From Salticus scenicus (lineage: Eukaryota; Arthropoda; Arachnida; Araneae; Salticidae), in the NCBI GenBank assembly GCA_963930645.1, contig OZ005660.1, positions 242,424,836 through 242,488,835 on the forward strand: a stretch of 64,000 nucleotides of DNA. The letters run 5' to 3'. The notes beneath the pieces are model-generated. The model saw only the letters and a list, made by a program, of their open reading frames with translations, had not been told where the DNA came from and did not search any database. A program made the position numbers and the translations under genes. Shown in pieces: positions 54,794 to 64,000 of this stretch (position 1 is its first letter; every line of letters starts with the position of its first letter).

Positions 54794-55096
54794 TACAGCG
54801 TCTAGAATAAACAGTGTGGAAAGCGGCGAATAAAATTGTACTAAAAAAATTAAGCCTGTCACCAGATGTCATTGTAATCGATGTTAGTGTCACGACAACA
54901 AAACCGAGACTCCCTATTGGTTAATTATATGCTTAGTTCACGTGAGTAAACTGACGAAACTGGGAAAAGCCAAACAGGTCTTCGATTTCAGCAATAGCTT
55001 CGATCACAGTGACATCTGGGTAAAATTAATTTTTGTAGCATCATTTTAACATCACGGTTATAGGCGATTGCCACACTGTTTATTCTAGACGCTGTA
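54794..55096. mobile_element. MITE, 303 bp, ends TACAGCGTCTAG, CCTAA target duplication
   Basis: TACAGCGTCTAGAATAAACA is at both ends in inverted orientation, continuing GTGTGG. CCTAA flanks at 54,789-54,793 and 55,097-55,101. Inner sequence also pairs loosely (CCAGATGTCATTGTAATCGA with CAGATGTCACTGTGATCGA). No coding capacity. Confidence 0.88.
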
Positions 55097-55395
55097 CCTA
55101 AAAACATTTATTTTAACACGTTCGCTGCCGATCTCACGTGACTAATATTTGAAACGGCGTTTTTTCCTTTAACCTGCCGATTATGTTTGGCGTATTTCAC
55201 AAGAGCGCTACATCACCAGATGTTATGGGCTTTGTGTTTACCTTTGCTTGTTTGCGTAATGTGTTACGTCAATACGATGTATGACATCAAACGTATGAAA
55301 ATTCGTCTGCTCAGTAAAAGCAAACTCTGGAGTTAATGAGTAATAAGTTAAATTTCCATAGCAAATAGTTTCGTTAGTACTAAGCAATACTGACC

Positions 55396-56340
55396 AAACG
55401 TCCCCATTTTCTGGGAACAAATGGGGACGCCCTTTTTTTTTTTTTTTTTTTTTTTTTTGAAGGCATTTTCCTAAATTTTAAAAAATTGTAGAAACTAAAT
55501 TATTAATAATAACACTTTATTTGTAGCCCTTATTTATTAGAAATGAAAAAATGTATGCATAATTTGATAATTGTAGCAATTATTTAGTTAATGCTTTTCT
55601 ATTATAAAGGTTCTTTGATCTGGTCAGCCTATAACTAAGCAGATAAAATATTAAATCACTTTGGCCGCGTATTGAGAAAACGTGTTTTATTAGAGAGAAA
55701 GCGTTCTATTTTGAAATAATCTTCAGGGAGGATCAAAATTTCGATGGCATGCTTCCGGACCACCTATAGGGGTAAGCTTCAGACCGTCACCAATTGCCTA
55801 TTGCGCAGCACTAGTGTGATGTAAAATCTAACCAACCATCTATTTTGAAATATGAATATTTCTGATGTTTACGTTAATGTTGTTTGGCTGGTTGAATAGT
55901 TTTAGAATTTATGGTTGGTTGAATTTTACGTCACACTAATGCTGCACAATGGGTAATTGGCGACCGTCTGAGCTACCCCTCGAGGTGGTCTGGAAACTTA
56001 CCATCAAAATTTTGATTCTTCACTCAAAGGAAGTTGGAATTTAAGAGGTACTTCTGAGTTTTAGAGGCATATTTTTGAATTTCATGCCAATACTGATTGC
56101 TAGAGTACAAAACTTTGCATATTTTTTAATCTCATGCATTTTGGGATAGGGGTATATAGATCAGAGGGTAAACAGATCAGAGTACCATTTTTATCGAGAG
56201 CCGTTAAAATTTGCTGTAATTATTCAGTTGCGGATGTATTTCTTCATTTCTAACAAATGAGGACTATAAATAAAATATTAATGATAAATCATTTACTTTA
56301 TACAATTTTTGAAAATGTAGAAAAATGTCATTAAATAAAG
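55396..56340. repeat. AAATGGGGAC repeat inside the piggyBac element, itself interrupted
   Basis: 55,396-55,640 matches 13,385-13,660 (CCAAACGTCCCCATTTTCTG, AAGGCATTTTCCTAAATTTT, CTTATTTATTAGAAATGAA, CTATTATAAAGGTTCTTTGA). 56,220-56,340 carries related sequence in reverse (CATTTCTAACAAATGAGGAC). A palindromic MITE sits between the two. Confidence 0.55.
55732..56016. mobile_element. Palindromic MITE, 285 bp
   Basis: ATCAAAATTTCGATGGCATG and (minus strand) ATCAAAATTTTGATGGTAAG open the two arms. Both continue with GGACCACC or AGACCACC, CAATTGCCTATTGCGCAGCA-like sequence, AGTGTGATGTAAAATCTAAC-like and CAACCA. Arms of about 125 bp, short centre. No coding capacity. Confidence 0.8.
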
Positions 56341-56786
56341 GTTGCCCTTAGAAACTGTAGTGTCACTTCGATCACATCGATTAACCGCATTTTGGTGTAC
56401 AACTTCGTGTTAGCTTGGTGGTACTTTAACATTTGGTGTAACTGTATGATCTAGGTTTTATTCTTTTATTTGTGATTAGTTATGAATTCGTAATTATTTC
56501 ATAATTATCTTTTATTCTATTTTAGGAAAATTTTCCTTTCGTTCTTTTTTTTTTTTTTTTTTTTTTTTTAACATAATTTTTTTCCCGATGTATTTCTTTG
56601 TTAGGTTAGATCGCCGGTGTTCGATCGTACGCCGCCGGTGGAGGGTCGCTATTCGGAACACGATGCGAAATGGCGCCGTCTTGGCGATTTTCGAAATTTC
56701 GCCAAGCGGCAGCCTAAAGTAAACTTTCACCTGTAAACTATAAGTCACATCCCGCGCTAGCGCGGGATCGGCAGCGAACGTGTTAA

Positions 56787-57243
56787 ACGAATTATTAAGT
56801 AAATATTAAATAACTTAAGAAAGGACCTGATTTCTTATTATACATAAAAACACATTTCATGCACATCATTTCACTTTGTATACAATAATATACTAATCAA
56901 AATATGATTTTTATGATAAAATAAAAAAGTAAATTTGTATTACAAACAGGAAAAAAAATTGCATGGCAAAATATCTTTTTACCCAGCTATAACTTATTTT
57001 TATCTTATTATTAATGGAAAATATTAATTTAATAAAGCACATTTATTGTCTTTTAGAATTAATTCTGCGACAAAATAAAAAAATAAGATGCCAACTTTAG
57101 ATTTCTGAAGAAAAGTTATACCTTATTCTAATTAAAAATGTCAGACTTACAAATACATAACACCAGTTATAATAAACAGTAAAAACAATATTTTGAATGA
57201 ACAAAAGTAACTTGTTTTAGAGTAACCAGTTAGAGTTAAAAAG

Positions 57244-57281
<38 letters not shown>

Positions 57282-57537
57282 AAAAGAAACTAGAAGTTGA
57301 AAAGGAAATGTTGATTACATAACATATTTTATGCCGTTTGAAGTGCTCAAAATCATTTTTTTCCATCAAAATATAGCAACAAGTTTCAAACGTTATTTTA
57401 ACCTAGCATTACACCGAACAGATTAGATCTTACAAAATAAATTTTTAAAAAGATATATATTTTACTGGTACAGCAGTAAATAGTGGAATTTTTATGGATA
57501 ATCTATTACCAAAATATCAAATAAGGACGTGACAATG
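56787..57537. other. AT-rich DNA, no gene seen
   Basis: An A-run of about 40 lies at 57,243-57,279. No exons or terminal repeats recognised. Confidence 0.4.
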
Positions 57538-58065
57538 GCCCTCCGTGGCCGAGTGGTTATGTCACCACACTGCTAATCGTCTTCGAGCGTACGAGAGCGG
57601 GTTCGATTCCCGCGTTGACCCTGGGTGTTTTTCCAATTCATCGTATTGTAATTCCGCCCATAGCCTCCTAAACTAGATGCCTGTCGCGTTGCTTGTAAGC
57701 TTGGCAACCGATGAAGCGGTAGTCAGGGTCGCCTGGTACAGATTTTGTGATTTTTTTTATCCAATAGTCACCAATAATTTTAAGAAGTGATATACGATAT
57801 ATTTAATCGACGTTTCTTTGATTCTATTCGCCTTTTATGTATATCAAATCCCACTTTTAAAAATTATCGGTTGCTGTTGATTAAAAAAGTCGCACAATCT
57901 GTCCCAGGTGGCACTGTCTACAGCTTCAACTGTTTCCAAGTTTACGAGCAACGCGACAGACAGTTTAGGAGGCTATGTTCTGTCTTATGTCATCTGTCTT
58001 TATCTGACGAAGATTTACAAGCGGACTTCGAGTCAAGCATACAAATCTGATGTATATGTGTTATT
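57538..58065 (+). mobile_element. SINE copy 3, plus strand, split by a MITE
   Basis: The head GGCCCTCCGTGGCCGAGTGG has an A box at 57,546-57,556, ACTGCTAATCG, and the B box GGTTCGATTCC at 57,600-57,610. It is followed by CTGGGTGTTTTTCCAATTCA. The body resumes after the insertion with TCATCTGTCTTTATCTGACG, AAGATTTACAAGCGGACTTC and ACAAATCTGATGTATATG. The head is like a serine GCT tRNA without an acceptor stem. Confidence 0.85.
57659..57977. mobile_element. MITE of 319 bp inside SINE copy 3
   Basis: CATAGCCTCCTAAACT is at both ends, inverted, and GTCGCGTTGC also pairs. Flanks TTCCGCC (57,652-57,658) and TTCTGTC (57,978-57,984) are a diverged 7-8 bp duplication. SINE copy 1 has a single AATTCTGTCATG at this point, which confirms the empty site. 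An 87-codon open frame over this junction (57,787-58,050) is chance. Confidence 0.85.
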
Positions 58066-59114
58066 AATTATCAATGAACAATAATAACTTGAAATTAATT
58101 TAAAACGTTTTAAGTTAAATTTAATCGTGCAAAGTTGTTACAACAAGTTAATTAACTTAGCTAACTGGCCGAAATGGCTTTACACCGTACGATGTTGTAT
58201 TGTTAATGATATAAGTACCCAAAATCAGAGTACTTAACATGTTCTCCATCAACATTAAGGGGGTGCATCACGGATCGTCAAGGTCATCCAAAGCCCATGT
58301 TATTCTATGGCGAAATTTGTTTATAGAATTACACATTACCTAATACATTTTTTAAAATTCTGTTTTCACAATCAGAAAATTCACAACGATAAAATGATTT
58401 CTCGTGAAACAAAAACTGTTTATTTTTTATTTTTAGCCCATTATTTTTAAGCTGTAAAATGCGAAAAATACACCTGTGTTGCTTTACTAGCCTCTAACTT
58501 ATCAACAAATTGCAATATCTGTATAGCGAGTAATTTTCTCAAGAAAATCAAGCTTTTTATTAATGTTTTTATAAATTGTTTTTTTTAAATCTCTATTAGT
58601 GAGAATATATGAAACTTTAATTTTTAAATTGAAAAACCTCAATTTCAGCAGATTTCTCCGCCTCTTATCGGAAACGAACGCCCCGCGAACTTTACGGGAA
58701 ATCATTAAGCTTGATTGATGATATCGTTCATGTCGAAAAGGGAAGGGGGATAATGGTGTTACAAACTCGTTAAAATATACTTTCTGGGTCCACATAGAAT
58801 TTTTCTTTCTCAGAGTCCATTGCATTAAAAAAAAAAAAAAAAAAAAAAAAACACTCTTTGCTTAAAAATCTAATATTTTTTATATGTTAAAATAAAAAAA
58901 GAAAGTTTGTGTCTCCGACTACCTCTTCACGAGATCTGAACGCAAAAAGACGCGAAATGAACCAAAAGATCCAAAATAACTCAAGGACTCAGAATTGAGT
59001 ATTTAAATAAAATTATTTAAATTAGTTAAAAGACATTAAACAAAATCCCTGTAATACTTTTGGAATTATTAAATATTTAATTAAAAATAAATAAATATAT
59101 AATAATAATTAAAT
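58066..59114. other. AT-rich DNA with one unexplained 107-codon minus-strand frame
   Basis: 58,502-58,825 on the minus strand is open for 107 codons (MQWTLRKKNSMWTQKVYFNE to RYTDIAIC). It includes a basic stretch SRKVRGAFVSDKRRRNLLKL. No family is recognised, there is no splice evidence, and the 5' end abuts a poly-A run at 58,826. The 58,640-58,740 part is less AT-rich than its surroundings. Function unknown; possibly a repeat fragment. Confidence 0.25.
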
Positions 59115-59255
59115 AATGAACTCATGAGTTTATTAAATAATTTAATTAAATTATTTAGTAATTAAATAATGAACTTATGAGTTTATTAAATTATTTAATT
59201 AAATTATTTAATAATTAAATAATGAACTTATGAGTTTATTAAATAATTTATTTTG
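59115..59255. repeat. 53-bp minisatellite, nearly three copies, self-complementary
   Basis: AATGAACTYATGAGTTTATT starts at 59,115, 59,168 and 59,221, exactly 53 bp apart. Each unit contains TTTAATTAAA inside a longer AT palindrome, so single strands would form hairpins. Confidence 0.92.
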
Positions 59256-59439
59256 TCCTTGGCATAAATTCATTTACACGCGATTAATAAAAATAAAATA
59301 ATGATAATAGTAATGATAATACAAACACATATATGTATATATATATATATGTACCAGTACGATTTGATTTGAGAAAGTTTTCTCAATCTGGTGATAGCTT
59401 TTCCTAAGCAGAGCAATAATTAGATTTTTTTTTTAATTA

Positions 59440-60540
59440 CTAGGGTGCTCTGCCCCTTACTCACTTCACTTATTTACCCCTGCGGCACTCTGCCCGTCTG
59501 TTCGCTGCTTTCACTGAATAGGAATATTACTAGTGTATAACATAAACCAAAAGTAGAAAAATTAAATTCAAGAAATCTTCATATTTATTGTCAAATTGAA
59601 ATACATAAGTACTATTTAAATTTTTTTTTTACGAAATATTATACTAAAAATTAGTAAGTATACATATATATATATAAATAATATATATCGTAATATAATT
59701 TTATCTTAAAATTTAGCAATTAATAGAACTATATATTTTAACTAAAGCATTTTTAGGTTTTAGAGTTTGAAAAAGGCTGCTCTATGGCTGTGTACATAAA
59801 AAGTATTTTAGTCTGATAGTTGTTATGATTTAGGTCTTGTTAATATTAAACAGTAATTTATAATTGTTTCTCATTATGTTCAAAAATAAGAATATTTAAA
59901 AATCAACATGTTATTATTATTATTATTATTGTTGTAATTGAAATATTTGTAACTTTCAATGCTTCTCCCCTCTCTCTCTCTCTCTCTTTTTTTTTTTTTT
60001 CCAGCGTTCCGTTATTTTTATTTATTTATTTATTTATTTTTATAGAATGCTTTGAAACTGATATATATTATTCAAGGTAGCTACTTCACGTTTTCTATTG
60101 AAAATGATATAAACAACGCAAATCTCCGACAAAATAATAACTAGTTGGCATAGGTGGACTCCGCTCAGTTCCCCATAATATGTATGTTATCATAAATTTC
60201 TAGTATCGAACATATTATATCCATGTTAAGAGAAATTAATTTGACTAAACGCTTGACACAGTAACAGAGCGAAATCCCCGCATAATTAGCTATCCATCGT
60301 ACAGTTCTATATATTTTTCTTTTTCTAATCTATTGATTTATTTTATTGGGGTCAATTTCGTAGTTTAGTTTTCATGCTACTATTTCCAATACAACAATCC
60401 CCAAAATGCATACTTATATGGGATTTCGTCGCATTTTGCTATGTTGATAAAAATCTTAAATTTCGAATAACTTACGAAAATTTCCCTATTAAAATATTAG
60501 TAGACAATACAGTTTTCAAACAATTATCATAAATGTTATT
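59440..60540. other. AT-rich DNA with a GC-rich repeat fragment and microsatellites
   Basis: 59,440-59,515 (GGTGCTCTGCCCCTTACTCA and TGCGGCACTCTGCCCGTCTG) looks like a fragment of a dispersed element with repeated CTCTGCC phrases. (TTA)n at 59,910, (CT)n at 59,968 and (TTTA)n at 60,016 follow. No gene seen. Confidence 0.35.
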
Positions 60541-61400
60541 TTAAAGTTGTCTGATATATTTATGGTTCTCAAAAGGGATGTCTATGCTCAATTTTGCCCT
60601 ATTCTGCCATGTTAAGTAAATAGTAAATTCCAAATAACTTACGAATTTTTTTAATTAAAAATTTCATAGTCGGGGATGTTTATGCAAGTATCTTAAATGA
60701 TATTTTAAAAGTGTTCTGACATCTTTACGATGAAAATATCCCTCAAAGGGGACGTTTCTGCGAAATTTTGCTTTATTCCACCATGTTAAGTAAATCGTAA
60801 ATTTCCGGTGACTTACGAAATTTTTAAATTGGAAAATTCATAGTGAAGGATATTTATACTAGCACCTTATATAATATTTTAAAAGTAATCTGACATCTTT
60901 ACGATGAAAATATCCCTCAAAAGGGACATGTATGCGAAATTTTGCTGTATTCTGCCATTTTAAGAAATTCGTAAATTTCGAATATTTACAAAATTTTCAA
61001 AGTAGCATATTTCTGATTAATGATGTTCATACCAGCATCAAAACTAATATTTAAAACTGTTCTTACATCTTTACGATAAATATATTTCTTTTCATGCATG
61101 TTTAAGTGAATTTTTCCCTATTCTCCCATGTTAAGGAAGTCGTAAATTTCGAATAACTACTGAAGTTTTTTAATTAGAATGTTGCGAATGAATAGGGTTC
61201 TTGCCAGTGTTAAAACTAATACTTTAAAACTTGTCCGAACTCTCTGCGATCATTTGTTCGTGAGATATCGTGTACACAGACTAACAAATTAACTAACAGA
61301 CTTACAAACTAACAGACACCCTACAGACGGACACCATACAAATTTTGTCATTTTAAGATTTCTCACGTCTGAAAATGTGTAAGAAAGTGAAAAAGCCGAG
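60541..61400 (+). repeat. Tandem array, monomer about 170 bp, five copies
   Basis: The anchor CTGACATCTTTACGATGAAA and its variants lie near 60,551, 60,717, 60,891, 61,053 and 61,226 (spacing 162-174). They are followed by ATTTTGCYYTATTCTGCCATG-like sequence, then GTTAAG and CGTAAATTTC. The array runs into TCGTGAGATATCGTGTACACA and a series of ACTAACAGAC phrases, then GTGTAAGAAAGTGAAAAAGC and GAGGTCGAAAATTTTAACGA. That tail is like 9,150-9,290, which links it to the ACTAGTATGTTG family. Confidence 0.75.
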
Positions 61401-64000
61401 GTCGAAAATTTTAACGATTACCTGTGTTCCCCATTTATAAAAACACAAGGGCATTTCTTTAACCCTTTAGAGTCGGAACCATGCTTGATTTTCTAACCAT
61501 TAAAGACGGGAGATTTTTGCAGTGTGAAAATGAGCTTGGACTCTTCCACTTTCTGTCACCACGCAGTTTCTAAAAGAAGGTGGGGTAGCACCTGCAAAAT
61601 GCTCTCCTACAATTTACTAGACAATGGAGTCGGATTACAAGAGACATGGGGGACGGGTGAGGGTTTTCTATGTAACTGTAAAGCGTAGCAAATGCAAACT
61701 TGTAAAATAGTATATCAGTTAATAACATACTAGATGAAATTTTTATTTTGAAAGAAAGTACTTATTAAAATAAGTCTTGTTGATTGATATTTTTCGATAT
61801 AATAATTTTTGATCAGTGATCCTCTTTATAAAGGAAACACTCAAATTTTAAATAAGATATTTAATTTAACATTTGCTTTTATCAAGCAATAAATTTTTAT
61901 TATTATTATTTCATTTCTTGTCTGTAAAGCAATGAGAAGTTATGCAAGAGTAACATTGATTTTCTAACATATATTAATAGTAATCTCTTTATAAGTTTCT
62001 TTTTCATATACTCAAATAAAATAATAAAGCAAAAATGTGTCTTTATACAGCTCCCATTGGCTTTTCTTATGCTATTAAGTAATTATATAGTTCTATAGAA
62101 CCATTTCGAGAAGACCTGAATATTAAAAATTTTAGTTGTTCGCCAGCGACCGGTAGATACTTTGATCTTACTCTCAAATTCACAATTTTTTCAGTTGTTT
62201 ATTTCAATTAGTGAATTTTCTCGACCGATTTTTAAGATGTTTAAATAAAATAATTTTCGTAAAAGATTCTGTAAAAAACCTTTATATAATTCAAAAAATC
62301 AATTAATTTTTTTTTTTTTTCATTTTATGACCAGTACTTTTCATGAAGTACTTTTAATTGAAAATGTAATTCAAGTCATTTAATTTTTTAAGTCTATAAT
62401 TTTTTCTTTTGATTTAATCACCATATGGTAATTAGTGTCAAATGCATATTTCTGTACTTATTTCCAGAAATTTAACAGTTTTGTAAAAAAAATATTAAAA
62501 TGCGTATGTTATTAACAGTAAAATAAATAAATTAAAATAAAATTTCGAAAAACAATTCCGCGTCTTAATTATAATTTTAAGTACCTCAAATTTACAATTT
62601 AATAATAATATATTTTCTCAAAAGTAAAAGTATTTTGCATATTTAAAGAAAAAAAAAAAAAATTATTTCTCCTTTACTTAAAATATGATATTCTTATCCG
62701 AAAAAATTAGAAACACTGACCTCCCACGAAGTGCTACATTAATCCTATATACTATATGATATACTGTATATAATATCCCACTTCTTAAAAAATATTACAT
62801 CTGCGCGTTTATAGGCGATCTTTTGCATATAGAATTAGGAAAAAAGCATATATATATATAAATGCGTGTGTTCCCAACAACTTGTAATTCGAATAAACAT
62901 TCCATTGCCGTAATATAATGACAATAATATGCAAAACATAGTATCATAGTGTCCAACTAAGTAAAAGTTTGCTCAAAGAGGTAGTGTTACGTAAAGAAAA
63001 CATTTACACAAATTTTACTTGCAGTTTTGGATAGTGTGATGCAAAAGATAAATCAATTTATTGAAATAAATAATTTTACTTTATAATGCTAACTCAGTGA
63101 AAGTATAATTATTTGACAGTATATTTGAAAATTAAAAGCATTGTTTAAATGTGTAAATATGCTTTATTAGACAAAACAAAAGTAATTTTAATGGAATCTA
63201 AAAACAAATCTTTTAAAATAACAACGAGGCGCCACTGGAATTATTATATCATTCCTTTAAAAACTATTATTTAGAATTTGAAATGCGAATGAAAAAGCAT
63301 CAGTGAGTGCTTTTTTTTATATGTCTGTCTGATCTTGAAGTTAAAAATATTACGTTAGCATTATAAATATAAATAAAATATAAAAGTGAATGATCAAATA
63401 AGAAAATCCATGTATATTTTAACTAATTGCAAAGCGTCACTTAAAATCTGATATCATTATTTTTAAGACTCATATTTCAAATTCTTATAGCCATAAAGTA
63501 GCGGCGTCACAAACTTTTAAGCCGTTAAGGGTTTTTTGTACTGATATCATTACTTTTTAGTGGTTATTGATCAAAAAATTAAAACAAGTCCTTCTGGCTC
63601 CTAGGATGGGTAAACTAATTTATCTTCTCTTATGAAGTTGCCACCATTTTTTTTTTCAAAATGGCAGCTACAATTTCTTAATGCACTTAGTGGATTTATA
63701 AATGAAGGCTATGTGTATATGGAGTTTTAAGCAAATCTGTTCATAAAACTATTCTAATGTAAATTTGAAATTTTCAGTGTGCTGGCACAGGGAAACAAGA
63801 GGGTGGATTAAGTTGGCAAATGAACAAATCAAATACATTTCTGAGATAAATCTACACTATAAATTTAGTGTGAATTAATTCAGTATTTCAAACGTTATGA
63901 TATTGACAAATTTCCAAGTAGCCTGCCACTTGGAAACAAAATGGAGAAGTTGGTGTTTAGGATTAAGGCCGATTGACTGCTGTAGGTCCTGGGCCTGAGG
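61401..64000. other. AT-rich DNA, no gene seen
   Basis: 61,465-61,640 begins TTTAACCCTTTAGAGTCGG, which resembles a piggyBac end after TTAA, but no inverted partner was found. The last 40 bases are less AT-rich (GACTGCTGTAGGTCCTGGGC) and may start an exon or element cut by the window edge. Otherwise nothing recognised. Confidence 0.35.

Larger units (their letters stand above)
55117..56782. mobile_element. piggyBac-type non-autonomous element flanked by TTAA
   Basis: TTAA at 55,113-55,116 and 56,783-56,786 flanks CACGTTCGCTGCCGATC and its exact inverse GATCGGCAGCGAACGTG. TTAA duplication with a CAC..GTG end is the signature of piggyBac. The length is 1,666 bp with no transposase. The right sub-terminal region is GC-rich and holds the perfect palindrome CCCGCGCTAGCGCGGG at 56,751-56,766. 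The interior is occupied by later insertions (55,396-56,340). Confidence 0.92.

Noticed and set aside
57787..58050. 87-codon frame ending DEDLQADFESSIQI
   Set aside because: It joins MITE and SINE sequence; the same terminal peptide appears antisense to the SINE at 12,851, confirming a repeat origin.
61465..61640. piggyBac element beginning TTAACCCTTTAGAGTCGG
   Set aside because: No inverted partner end with TTAA was found in the following sequence.

Overview
This is a gene-poor, very AT-rich eukaryotic window built almost entirely from nested, mostly non-autonomous mobile elements. It contains long homopolymer and AT microsatellites, Tc1, hAT, PIF and piggyBac inverted-repeat elements, Penelope-like retroelements, and a SINE with a tRNA-Ser-like head. 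There are no bacterial-type operons. The mix suggests an arthropod, plausibly a spider or another arachnid. That placement is inference from repeat style and has not been tested.

Layout. 1-13,000 is dominated by one repeat family whose ends read ACTAGTATGTTGTGGCCACC. Copies are 1-916, 8,060-11,409 and diverged fragments between and after them. The same interval holds a 2.36 kb fold-back (2,446-4,803), a 170-bp tandem array (5,890-7,000) and a 588-bp Tc1 remnant (7,304-7,891). 12,835-13,376 is a SINE abutted by a palindromic MITE. 13,892-34,102 is the span of the best candidate host gene: three short exons on the + strand with continuous phase, predicted protein 90 aa. Its roughly 19 kb second intron carries most of the repeats. 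Those include a reverse-transcriptase fragment inside a fold-back (22,163-23,541), a hAT-like element with an exact 8-bp target duplication (26,238-28,680), and two head-to-head palindromes of two different Penelope-like families (27,252-28,117 and 29,882-32,212). 34,541-39,000 holds another fold-back and a repeat copy split by a dead Tc1/DD36E transposon and a PIF-type MITE. 39,029-39,600 is a weaker two-exon candidate gene on the minus strand. 43,239-44,361 is a hAT element with exact target duplication. 48,690-49,284 is a piggyBac relic keeping only the C-terminal cysteine-rich domain. 49,530-53,300 is a SINE split by a 3.56 kb long-armed palindromic element. 53,579-56,786 is a dense nest of fold-backs, including a piggyBac-type element flanked by TTAA. 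57,538-58,065 is a third SINE, split by a MITE. 59,100-64,000 is minisatellite, a 170-bp array and featureless AT-rich DNA.

How it fits together. No intact autonomous transposon was found. Every transposase or reverse-transcriptase frame seen is truncated or broken. The strongest recurring theme is inverted duplication: at least eleven fold-backs from about 190 bp to 3.5 kb. Two of them carry Penelope GIY-YIG coding sequence as nearly perfect inverted repeats with short loops, and both lie inside the proposed intron of the candidate gene. Several insertions can be ordered in time because an uninterrupted copy of the target repeat is present elsewhere in the same window.
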